A DNA stretch of 25,798 nt from JAIVJN01 sp036732565 (GTDB lineage: Bacteria; Acidobacteriota; Vicinamibacteria; Vicinamibacterales; UBA2999). This document shows, one piece after another, positions 14,661 through 21,942 of the stretch. Positions within the stretch are counted from its first letter, which is position 1, and every line of letters starts with the position of its first letter. The translations under genes and the position numbers were made by a program. The notes below the pieces were generated by a model. That model was not told the DNA's origin and searched no databases. It saw only the letters and a list, made by a program, of their open reading frames with translations. The DNA is taken from positions 1 through 25,798 of the forward strand of contig DAINCF010000025.1 in the NCBI GenBank assembly GCA_036732565.1, read 5' to 3'.

Positions 14661-15425
14661 ATGGCACGGCAGATCCATCGCACGCACATATTCGCGTTCG
14701 TCCTCACACTCGCACTCGGCGGCCTCGCGGCGTCGAGCGTCACCGGCAGAGAACGGCCAAGCCGACCGTTCGACCAGGCCGAGTTGTTCGTCGAGCTGAA
14801 CAACTCGAAGCCCGATCTGGGACTCCACGGCGCCATCGACGGCGGCACGTGGACGAACCTCGAGATCGACGATCCTCGCGATCGACCGCTGCTCGGTATG
14901 ATCAGCGTCGGACGGCTCCGCGCCCAGGGGCTCACGCAGTTGGCTCTCGAGAGCCAGGAGCCCACCTTCGATGAACTCGATCCAGTGGCGTTCTTCAGGC
15001 GCTTCCCGGAAGGCGTCTACGAGATCGAAGCGGATGCCGCGGACGGCGGCACGTTTCGCAACGAAGTCCGACTCTCACATGTCATGGCGGCGCCAGTCGA
15101 GCCAACGGTGAACGGACAGGCCCCGGCGTCGTGCGAATCAGCGGTGCTGCCGATTGTCTCCGCTCCGGTCCTGATCGATTGGGAGCCCGTGACGCGGTCG
15201 CACCCGACCATAGGCAGGCCCGGGCCGGTGACGATCACGCGCTATCAGTTCTTCGTCGACCATCTGACGCCGAACACGCTGAGCATCGACCTGGATCCCA
15301 CAGTGACCGAGTTCGAGATCCCCGCGGCCGTTTTGACCGAGCCCGGCATCTGGAAGTTCGAGATCATCGCGCGAACGTCGGCCAACAACAACACGGCGTT
15401 CGAGGGCTGTTTCCTGCTGCGATAA
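14661..15425 (+). CDS. Secreted protein of unknown function with a fibronectin-like C-terminal region
   Basis: 254 residues from ATG 14661, with GGGAGG 6 bases upstream. A signal peptide or anchor covers residues 1-28 (IFAFVLTLALGGLAASS). The first half (35-140) has ELFVELNNSKPDLGLHGAIDGG and a proline/acid-rich segment; the second half (about 150-254) runs PVLIDWEPVTRS, ITRYQFFVDH, FEIPAAVLTEPGIWKFEIIARTSANNNTAFEGCFLLR. This is the strand pattern of a fibronectin type III-like domain. Two cysteines (C158 and C250) bracket that domain and could form a disulfide. I do not recognise the family. It starts 139 bases after the divergent Asp-rich membrane-protein gene and ends 29 bases before the convergent TonB receptor gene. 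Confidence 0.7.
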   Translation: MARQIHRTHIFAFVLTLALGGLAASSVTGRERPSRPFDQAELFVELNNSKPDLGLHGAIDGGTWTNLEIDDPRDRPLLGMISVGRLRAQGLTQLALESQEPTFDELDPVAFFRRFPEGVYEIEADAADGGTFRNEVRLSHVMAAPVEPTVNGQAPASCESAVLPIVSAPVLIDWEPVTRSHPTIGRPGPVTITRYQFFVDHLTPNTLSIDLDPTVTEFEIPAAVLTEPGIWKFEIIARTSANNNTAFEGCFLLR

Positions 15426-15454
15426 GCCGTCCGCTCCGGACTGCGAGAGAACGA

Positions 15455-17797
15455 TCAGAACTCGAATCGCAGACCGGCTGTCAGCAGCCGCGGGAAAAGC
15501 CGTTCGGTGAAGCCGACAGCCTCGCCTGTCTGGCGTACGATGGCGCCATCGGTGGGACCGAGGTTGACGCGGTTCAGTAAGTTGAGCGCCTCGGCAAACA
15601 GCGTGAACCGCCGGCCCCATCGCGACACCGTGCGCTCGGTGCGAACGTCGAGCCGCGCGTATACGGGCAGCCGCTCCTGGTTGCGCTCGCTGCCGACGAA
15701 CAGCTGGCCGTCTCGCATGACGAGATAGCCGGGAATCGGAAAGTTGGTGCCGCCGCGGAAGGTCACGCCCAGCCTGGCCTTCCACGGCAGCGCCGTTACC
15801 GCGGACGCGTTGACCGCCTGGCGCTGATCGAAGTCGGCCGCAAACGTCTCCTGACTGATGCGATCGGTGTAGCGCGCGACACCGTACGAGTACCCAATCC
15901 AGCCGGAGACGCCCGTCGGGCTTCTACGCGCGATCGTCAACTCGATGCCCTGCGCGTCGCCCGTCATCCGGTTCTCGAAGCGGCCGACGTCGGGAGATGG
16001 CTGGAGCTCGCCCCCGGCGAGCCGGGCATGAAGGTCGGGGGCGCGCAGCGCGTCACGTTCACGACGAACGAACACGGTGGCGTCCCACCGTATTGACGAG
16101 GATATACGATGGCCGACGCCGACATCGAGGGACGCGGCGCGCTCCGGGCGGAGCGACGATGGATCGGTCCATCCAGCAAGCTGCTCGAGCGCGGGGAACT
16201 GGTGCATCACGCCCGTGGATCCGTGCACGAGCCACTGCGGCGTGACGGTCCATTCCGCCTGCAGCCACCGATCAACCGCCTGCCGATCGATCAGTGTCGA
16301 ATCTGACCAGCGAAAGCCGGTCGCGAAGGTTACAGCGCCGCCGATGGCGCGGCGGAACGACGCATGACCCGAACGTTCGATCCACGCCGACTCGAGATCG
16401 TCGAGCGGTGTCGGCTCTACGCCCGCGCCGATGATCGAGGGGCCCGCTACCAGGCCGCGTCGCGCGCCGCGCACCCGCCGGATCTGACCGCCCGCGTCGA
16501 TCGCGCCACGAAACATCGGCTGGCTGAGATCGACGCGATAGGCGCCTGCGCCGTTGCTGCCGCGACTGGTCATCTGCGAGCTCAGGTTGCGATTGTTGAA
16601 GTCGTGGGTCACCGAAGACACGCGCTGCGTGAGGACGCTCTGTCCACCAAACACCGACTGCCATCCCACACTCACCAGCTCGGCGCGGTTCGAGCCATCG
16701 GCGAAGCCGAAGAGATCGCCGCCCTCGTGCTCGACGTTCGAGCGGCCCGCCACCAGGGAGACCGACAGCTGCTGCCCTGGACGAACGTCGTACACGATTT
16801 TGGACTGCAGGTCGCCGAACGCAAATACCGTCGACGTCTCGTCGCTACGACCCGCCGGCCATTCACCGTGGCTACGCCGCACGCCCACGAGCCACGAACC
16901 GCGACTCGATGACCCGATCGGACCTTCGCCGGTGATCGTCGCGTTGGTGCGGCTCGCGCCCACCACGAAGCGGGGCTCCGCGCGCGATCCTTCTCGCAGT
17001 GTGAGATTCAGCTGCGGACCGATCTGATTGCCATCCAGGCGAGGATACGCGCCGACGAGCAGTGACGCCTCCTGGACGATGTCGCCGCGGAGCATGGTCA
17101 GCGTGCCGGTGTCGCCGCGGCCCAGCGCGGCGTGCTGCAGCCACGGCGCGACGACGCCGTCGATCACGACACCCGCGTGACGGTAGTCGCTACCGCGCAC
17201 CGAGTAGTCGCTGCGGAAGTCGTCGCCGGTGGCGACGCCCGGCAGCGACTGCACGACGCGCAGTGGATCGTCGGCGACGTACCCCCCGTGTGCGTTCAAC
17301 TCTTGCGCGGACACCTGCCGGTCGACGCCGGCGCTGACCGCGTCGCGCTCGTCCTGGTCTGCCATCACGGTGACCCGCTCGCGATAGGTCGCCGGCGGCC
17401 CTACGTCGAGCTCGCTGGGATCGCCCTTCTTCGGCTGCTCAGACGGCGCAACGCTGCGTGACGGCTCCGCGGCAGCGGGCCTCTTCTTGCGAACGATCTG
17501 GATGACGCCCTGTGGTCCGTTCTCCGCTGCCAGCCCGTGCGGCTGCAGCAGCTCGGTCAGTCGTTCCCGTGCCATCCTCGCCCGGGGCTCGGCGCGGACG
17601 CGCATGTCGGGCGTCACCAGCTCGGAGCTGTAGACCAGGCGCAGTCCTTGCGTCTGCAGGATGCGGAGCGCGTCTTCGAGGCGGAGGCCGGCAAGCCCTT
17701 CCTGCGCCCGCTGCGCGTGCGCAGCCGGCGCAGACAGGCCCAACGCGATGACCACGATCATCAAGCCATCGGCGAAGGGTCGCAACCGGCGTGTCAT
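15455..17797 (-). CDS. TonB-dependent receptor with N-terminal STN signalling domain
   Basis: 780 residues from ATG 17797, preceded by GAGAGGTGA; the open frame runs further upstream through the FecR gene in another register, but that part is not protein-like. A signal peptide ends ...AAHAQ (about residue 29). Next is a secretin/TonB short N-terminal (STN) domain at about 35-105 (LRLEDALRILQTQGLRLVYSSELV ... GVIQIVRKK), a Pro/Ser-rich linker, a plug (about 150-260; DDPLRVVQSLPGVATGDDFRSDYSVRGSD, LTMLRGDIVQEASLLVGAYP), and a barrel closing with LLTAGLRFEF. STN-containing receptors signal ligand binding to a FecR partner. This is the third gene of a sigma factor-FecR-receptor operon, 20 bases after FecR. 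The ligand (iron chelate, other metal chelate, glycan) is not determinable. Confidence 0.9.
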   Translation of the reverse strand: MTRRLRPFADGLMIVVIALGLSAPAAHAQRAQEGLAGLRLEDALRILQTQGLRLVYSSELVTPDMRVRAEPRARMARERLTELLQPHGLAAENGPQGVIQIVRKKRPAAAEPSRSVAPSEQPKKGDPSELDVGPPATYRERVTVMADQDERDAVSAGVDRQVSAQELNAHGGYVADDPLRVVQSLPGVATGDDFRSDYSVRGSDYRHAGVVIDGVVAPWLQHAALGRGDTGTLTMLRGDIVQEASLLVGAYPRLDGNQIGPQLNLTLREGSRAEPRFVVGASRTNATITGEGPIGSSSRGSWLVGVRRSHGEWPAGRSDETSTVFAFGDLQSKIVYDVRPGQQLSVSLVAGRSNVEHEGGDLFGFADGSNRAELVSVGWQSVFGGQSVLTQRVSSVTHDFNNRNLSSQMTSRGSNGAGAYRVDLSQPMFRGAIDAGGQIRRVRGARRGLVAGPSIIGAGVEPTPLDDLESAWIERSGHASFRRAIGGAVTFATGFRWSDSTLIDRQAVDRWLQAEWTVTPQWLVHGSTGVMHQFPALEQLAGWTDPSSLRPERAASLDVGVGHRISSSIRWDATVFVRRERDALRAPDLHARLAGGELQPSPDVGRFENRMTGDAQGIELTIARRSPTGVSGWIGYSYGVARYTDRISQETFAADFDQRQAVNASAVTALPWKARLGVTFRGGTNFPIPGYLVMRDGQLFVGSERNQERLPVYARLDVRTERTVSRWGRRFTLFAEALNLLNRVNLGPTDGAIVRQTGEAVGFTERLFPRLLTAGLRFEF

Positions 17798-17817
17798 TGC
17801 GATCACCTCTCGACCAC

Positions 17818-18801
17818 TCAAGGTCGAACGGTTCGCGCCACCTGAAGCTGCCCGTGGTCCAGACGATGCGTCAGGCCGGTCGTCGCCAGGACGATGGACA
17901 GCGCATCTGATGCAGGCAGCCCCTGCGTGGATCCATGGAGGATGATACCCGACGCGTCGAGCGCCAGCCTGGAATCGGCGTAGACGAGCGTCCACCCTTG
18001 TTCCCGGCAGACGTGCTCGAGATACGCGCTCAGCGACCGGCCTTCGATGTCGAAGACCGGCCCGACGCCAGCCGTCCACGCCCAGTCCTCGCCGTATGGC
18101 GAGACAGGCTGGCTGGTGACGCCCTGACGGGTAACGGTGAGCTCGGTGCCCGGCCGGGCCGAAGACACGTCCTCGCCACCCTGGACCTCGACGAGCCCCG
18201 AGCGGACGCGGAGGCGCAACGAGGCCTCGTCGACGCGGACCTCGAACTGGGTGCCGATGTCGCGGATGAGGCCAAAGGCCGTGCCGATCTCGAGCGAGGG
18301 CGCGGTCGTCCCGCTGTCGATGTACACAGCACCGGCGTGCAACTCCATACGAGTGGCCGAGACGAGCTGTGCCTTCGATGCGCGATCGAACCGCACCGAC
18401 GCACCACCGGTCAGCCGCACGCTGATGCGACTGGTCACGCCGGATTCGATGCGATCGCCGATGCGCACGATGTCTCCGACCCTCAGGCCGCTTTCTCCCT
18501 CCATGCGTTCCACGATGGCCACCGGTTCGGCTATCGGCGCCGGCGCGTCGCGCGTCGTAACCAGGCGAATGGCGAGCAGCGCCGCGGCCGCTGTCGCGAT
18601 CGTCGCGGCCACTGCCGCCACCCGCCGGCGAACCACCCGCCTCCGAGAGACGCTGCGGCACTCATCGAGAAACGCCTGCCGCACGCGGCCCTCGACGTCC
18701 GCGGGCACTTCCGGCCGCATGCCCGCCAGCCGCAGCAACTGCGCCATCGTCTCGGCGTCGGGCGGCAGGTCGCGATCGCGCGTCTCGATGCTATCGATCA
18801 C
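17818..18801 (-). CDS. FecR-type anti-sigma/sensor protein with C-terminal STN-like domain
   Basis: 327 residues from GTG 18801, chosen because GGAGG lies 5 bases upstream; a GTG at 18816 has no ribosome site. The gene overlaps the end of the sigma-factor gene by 11 bases, suggesting coupled translation. Residues 1-60 form a cytoplasmic, sigma-binding-type N-terminus rich in basic residues at its end (RRRVVRRR). A single membrane helix spans about 61-80. The FecR domain occupies about 95-200 (LRVGDIVRIGDRIESGVTSRISVRLTGGASVRFD ... FGLIRDIGTQFEVRV). The last 70 residues (SLSAYLEHVCREQGWTLVYADSRLAL ... LPASDALSIVLATTGL) repeat the STN pattern seen at the start of the downstream receptor. FecR proteins hold or activate the partner ECF sigma factor according to receptor occupancy. 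Confidence 0.88.
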   Translation of the reverse strand: MIDSIETRDRDLPPDAETMAQLLRLAGMRPEVPADVEGRVRQAFLDECRSVSRRRVVRRRVAAVAATIATAAAALLAIRLVTTRDAPAPIAEPVAIVERMEGESGLRVGDIVRIGDRIESGVTSRISVRLTGGASVRFDRASKAQLVSATRMELHAGAVYIDSGTTAPSLEIGTAFGLIRDIGTQFEVRVDEASLRLRVRSGLVEVQGGEDVSSARPGTELTVTRQGVTSQPVSPYGEDWAWTAGVGPVFDIEGRSLSAYLEHVCREQGWTLVYADSRLALDASGIILHGSTQGLPASDALSIVLATTGLTHRLDHGQLQVARTVRP

Positions 18802-19414
18802 AGTTCCCTCCGCCACTTGCGTTTGGTGTCACGTGGCCGGGCCACGCGCCGCCAACGAGGGAGAACGCTTCGCGAAATGCCTGCCGCGCTCGGGTCAACA
18901 CCGATTCCGTCGCTTTGTAACCGGCGCCGAGCCGCTGCGCGATCTCATCGACCGACATGTCCTGTATGTACTTCCACTCGAGTACCTGCCCGTAGCGCTC
19001 CGGCAGCTGATCCAACGTGAGCTGCACGAGCTGCGACAATTCACGCCGTCCGGCTTCGGTTTCGGGATTCGCATGGGCGAGGCTGGCCGCCGCATCCAGG
19101 GCCAGGCGAACAGCGGGATGGTCCTCGGTCAGCGACACTTCGGCCGTGCGACCGGTTCGTTCCAGCCAGGCGCTGATTTCCCGCCGGCACAGCGTGCACA
19201 GCCACGTGAACAACGCGGCCTCGCCGCGGTAGGTGTGGAGCTTGCGAACGGCGCGGATGAGCGTGGTTTGAACGACCTCCTCCGCTCCTTGGTCGTCTCC
19301 GCCGAGCCGAATGCGCGCAAACCTGTACAGGCGCGGGAAATAGTCGGCGAAGAATGCCTCGCTTGCCGATTCATCCCCGGCCAAAACCCGCCGCGCGAGA
19401 TCGATGTCGCTCAT
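18791..19414 (-). CDS. ECF-type RNA polymerase sigma factor
   Basis: 207 residues from ATG 19414. Region 2 (about 10-75) shows the core-binding and -10-reading helices: AFFADYFPRLYRFARIRLGGDDQGAEEVVQTTLIRAVRKLHTYRGEAALFTWLCTLCRREI. Region 4 (about 130-185) shows QLTLDQLPERYGQVLEWKYIQDMSVDEIAQRLGAGYKATESVLTRARQAFREAF, the helix-turn-helix that reads -35. There is no extra C-terminal domain. It heads a sigma-FecR-TonB receptor operon of the FecI/FecR/FecA type, so it should transcribe its own operon and perhaps uptake genes when the receptor is occupied. Two adjacent inverted repeats lie just upstream of the start. A weak ECF-like promoter (GGATTC 15 bases before TCTTAC, minus strand, 19459-19485) is a candidate for autoregulation. 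Confidence 0.93.
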   Translation of the reverse strand: MSDIDLARRVLAGDESASEAFFADYFPRLYRFARIRLGGDDQGAEEVVQTTLIRAVRKLHTYRGEAALFTWLCTLCRREISAWLERTGRTAEVSLTEDHPAVRLALDAAASLAHANPETEAGRRELSQLVQLTLDQLPERYGQVLEWKYIQDMSVDEIAQRLGAGYKATESVLTRARQAFREAFSLVGGAWPGHVTPNASGGGNCDR

Positions 19415-19429
19415 GCGTGCCGAGAAGGC

Positions 19430-19457
19430 GAGTCTACCCAGACTCCCTCACCGTGAG
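19430..19457. promoter_or_regulatory. Two adjacent inverted repeats before the sigma-factor start
   Basis: GAGTCT/AGACTC (19430-19435 and 19440-19445, 4-base loop) is followed at once by CTCAC/GTGAG (19447-19451 and 19453-19457, 1-base centre). Both are perfect. They lie 16-43 bases ahead of the minus-strand ATG at 19414, in the leader or overlapping the promoter. They may be an operator or leader hairpins. Confidence 0.3.
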
Positions 19458-19652
19458 CGTAAGAGGGGTGACGCAGCAGGAATCCTTCGCAACCCGCCGT
19501 CCGGGTCGATTCTGGCTCCCTAGCGGCGCGCCGTTCCAGGGGTCGGTCAGGCACCGGCGGAGGCGATCTTCGCTCTCTACGACGATGCACCCTGGTGCGG
19601 GACACGCTGCTTGGGGTCAGCCAAGCGTACTGGCCAATCGTACGACGCGCTC

Positions 19653-19702
19653 GATGAACGGTCGATGATCGGCAACGCCGGCGCTGTCATCGGCCGTTCA
19701 TC
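19653..19702. repeat. Long near-perfect inverted repeat upstream of the second two-component operon
   Basis: Left arm 19653-19668 (GATGAACGGTCGATGA) and right arm 19687-19702 are complementary at 15 of 16 positions, with an 18-base spacer that itself holds a CGGC/GCCG mini-stem (19670-19673 and 19677-19680). The element lies 85 bases before the response-regulator ATG at 19788 and about 240 bases before the divergent sigma-factor start. It may be a regulator binding site, a transcription barrier between the two divergent units, or the tips of a small mobile element. The surrounding 373-base spacer (19415-19787) holds no supported gene. Confidence 0.6.
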
Positions 19703-19787
19703 TAACGTAACCGACGATCCCCAGGTGGTGCTGCGCGTCCGTCGACAGACGGGGGATTGCAATAGGATCAACGGAGAGTCGTTCACG

Positions 19788-20480
19788 ATGCGGATCTTGC
19801 TCGTCGAGGATGAGCCGCGAGCGGCTCAAATGCTGGCAAAGGGCCTGCGCGAACAGGCGTACGCGGTCGATCTCGCCAGGAACGGACGCGACGCGCTGTA
19901 TCAGGCGTCCCTTATTGACTACGACGCCATCGTGTTGGATGTCATGATGCCCGGCCTCGACGGCTTCGAGGTCTGTCGCGAGGTTCGGCGCACCGGTTCG
20001 AACGTTCCGGTCCTGATGCTGACCGCCAGGGACGCTGTGGATTCACGGATATCCGGCCTTGACAGCGGCGCCGACGACTATCTGACTAAGCCGTTCGACT
20101 TCGGAGAGCTTCTGGCTCGCCTTCGTGCCGTGATTCGACGCGGCCGTCTACCTTTAACGCCGGCGATCGTGACCGTGGGCGCCCTCCGTGTCGATCTGCG
20201 AGCGCGCCAAGCGTCTCGGAGGGGCCTTCCGATCAAGCTCACGTCCAGAGAGTTCGCACTGCTCGAATTCCTGGTGCTGCACGCCGGCGAGGTCGTCGGG
20301 CGAGCCGCAATCGCCGAACACGTCTGGGACTCGCCCTTCGAGTCCATGTCCAACGTGATCGACGTGATGATCCAACGGCTCCGGCGAAAGATTGACGAGC
20401 CCAACGTGACGTCGCTGATCGCGACGCGACGCGGTGAGGGCTACATGTTCGTACCTCCATCGGATGGCTCGGTCCCATGA
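19788..20480 (+). CDS. OmpR/CusR-type response regulator
   Basis: 230 residues from ATG 19788, preceded by GGAGAG 9 bases upstream; the frame is open from 19611, but that 59-residue extension is not domain-like. The receiver domain carries E7/D8/E9, phospho-acceptor D51 (VLDVMMPGLDG), T79 and K101 (DDYLTKPF). The C-terminal winged helix (about 125-225) has LTSREFALLEFLVLHAGEVVGRAAIAEHVWD and NVIDVMIQRLRRKID, ending with the wing TRRGEGYMF. The sequence style is that of the CusR/QseB group. The kinase gene overlaps its stop by ATGA. The convergent RND efflux genes are the best candidate target, so a role in metal or envelope-stress efflux control is inferred, not shown. Confidence 0.93.
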   Translation: MRILLVEDEPRAAQMLAKGLREQAYAVDLARNGRDALYQASLIDYDAIVLDVMMPGLDGFEVCREVRRTGSNVPVLMLTARDAVDSRISGLDSGADDYLTKPFDFGELLARLRAVIRRGRLPLTPAIVTVGALRVDLRARQASRRGLPIKLTSREFALLEFLVLHAGEVVGRAAIAEHVWDSPFESMSNVIDVMIQRLRRKIDEPNVTSLIATRRGEGYMFVPPSDGSVP

Positions 20481-21907
20481 AACTGTCGATCCGCGCTCGT
20501 CTCACTCTGTGGTACAGCAGCGTCGTGGTCCTGGTGCTGGTCACGGGCGGCGTCGTCGGAGCGATCGTGCAGGGCGGACTGGCCCTGCGGCGCCTCGATG
20601 ACGATCTCGCGCGGACGATGGCGACGCTCGAAGGGGTCATGCGGACAGAGTTCGGCGAAGGCCTTTCGCTGGAAGACGCGGCACTCGAGGCGAGCGTCGA
20701 GGTCGTCGTCCCTGACCGTACGATGGTGCTCACGCAAGATGACGGGACGATCTTACGAGTCTGGGGCCTTCCGATGGAACGGCGCGATGTGCCGCCCCTT
20801 GGCCGAGCGACATTCAACGACACATTGACTCTGGTTCCGGGCGACGCGCGGGTTCTGAGCCACTACGTTGAACATGCGGGACATACGTATATTGCCGCGG
20901 TGATCGCACCTCTCGCGGCACTCCACGCGCAGCACACTGGAACCATACGCGCGACCGCTCTCGGGATCGTGGTTGGACTTGCCATTGCGGCGATTGGCGG
21001 CTGGTGCATCGGGCGGCAGACGCTGAGGCCGTTGACCCGCATGGCCATGCAAGCGCGGGAGATCAACGAGCGCAATCCGACCGGGCGCCTCACCGCGCCA
21101 CCGGTCAATGATGAACTGGGCGACTTGGCGACGTCGTTCAACGAACTCCTGGCCCGTCTCGCCGCCGCCTTGAATTTCCAACGGCAGTTCATGGCCGACG
21201 CGTCGCACGAGTTGAGAACCCCGGTGTCGGTCGTTCGAACCGCGACTCAGGTTACCTTGTCGCAGAGCACGCGAACGAGCGAGGAGTACCGTGAATCGCT
21301 CACGATCATTGGCGAGCAGTCCACTCGCCTGTCTCGCGTGGTCGATGCCATGTTTCTTTTGTCCCGAGCGGAGGCGCATGGCATCCCTCTTCGACCCGAG
21401 TTCCTGAATCTGGACGACTTGCTTGTTGAGTCGGCCCGAGCATTGCGTGTCCTGGCGGAGCAGCGGGGGGTGACAGTGGTGACCGGTGGAGACGAGGAGG
21501 TTGGCCTCACCGGTGATGATGCGCTGCTGCGACAGATGGTGGGAAACCTCCTCGACAACGCCATCCGACACGCCGAGCCTGGCGGTCACGTCACGGGGAG
21601 ACTGGAACGATCGCGCGACCGCGTGACACTTCGGATCACGAACGACGGCGATGGCATTCCTCTGGACCATCAGAGCCGAGTGTTCGAGCGATTCGTTCGA
21701 CTTGGAGACTCGGATGGCGCCGGCCTCGGCCTGCCGATCGCTCGCTGGATCGCTGAGGCGCACGGTGGGACGCTCGCTCTGGAGCATAGTGAGCCCGGTC
21801 GAACAACGTTCGCCGTGACCCTGCCGGTGGATCAGGCTGCCGAGGTGCCGCGAACGCGTCCGGATGAGACTGTCGCCAATGTAGTGCCAGACGCCGCTTC
21901 TCACTGA
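20477..21907 (+). CDS. Sensor histidine kinase (HAMP/HisKA/HATPase type)
   Basis: 476 residues, starting in the ATGA overlap with the regulator gene (20477-20480). Membrane helix 1 at about 13-34, a periplasmic loop of about 120 residues, membrane helix 2 at about 159-179, a HAMP domain (about 180-233; LRPLTRMAMQAREINERNPTGRL), then HisKA with phospho-acceptor H244 in DASHELRTPVSVVRT. The ATPase domain has the N box (LLDNAIRHA), G1 (NDGDGIPLD), F box (RVFERFVRLG) and G2 (GAGLGLPIARWIAEAHGG). The small periplasmic sensor has no recognised fold; in CusS-like kinases this loop binds metal. A few His and Met residues are present in it, but no clear metal motif. The gene ends 35 bases from the convergent efflux permease stop. 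Confidence 0.92.
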   Translation: MKLSIRARLTLWYSSVVVLVLVTGGVVGAIVQGGLALRRLDDDLARTMATLEGVMRTEFGEGLSLEDAALEASVEVVVPDRTMVLTQDDGTILRVWGLPMERRDVPPLGRATFNDTLTLVPGDARVLSHYVEHAGHTYIAAVIAPLAALHAQHTGTIRATALGIVVGLAIAAIGGWCIGRQTLRPLTRMAMQAREINERNPTGRLTAPPVNDELGDLATSFNELLARLAAALNFQRQFMADASHELRTPVSVVRTATQVTLSQSTRTSEEYRESLTIIGEQSTRLSRVVDAMFLLSRAEAHGIPLRPEFLNLDDLLVESARALRVLAEQRGVTVVTGGDEEVGLTGDDALLRQMVGNLLDNAIRHAEPGGHVTGRLERSRDRVTLRITNDGDGIPLDHQSRVFERFVRLGDSDGAGLGLPIARWIAEAHGGTLALEHSEPGRTTFAVTLPVDQAAEVPRTRPDETVANVVPDAASH

Positions 21908-21942
21908 GGCCTGGCGATGGCCATCATCGACCGGCGTTGACG

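Noticed and set aside
15432..15444. Possible terminator (GTCCG/CGGAC) between convergent genes at 15425-15455
   Set aside because: The stem is only 5 base pairs and has no T-tract.
18137..19456. 439-codon plus-strand frame opposite FecR and the sigma factor
   Set aside because: Low-complexity Ser/Arg-rich translation. The minus strand holds two domain-rich genes.
19700..19706. Possible integron attC site: ATCTAAC fits the RYYYAAC core beside the long inverted repeat
   Set aside because: The matching GTTRRRY core is absent from the opposite end and the core lies on the wrong side of the repeat, so the similarity is probably chance.
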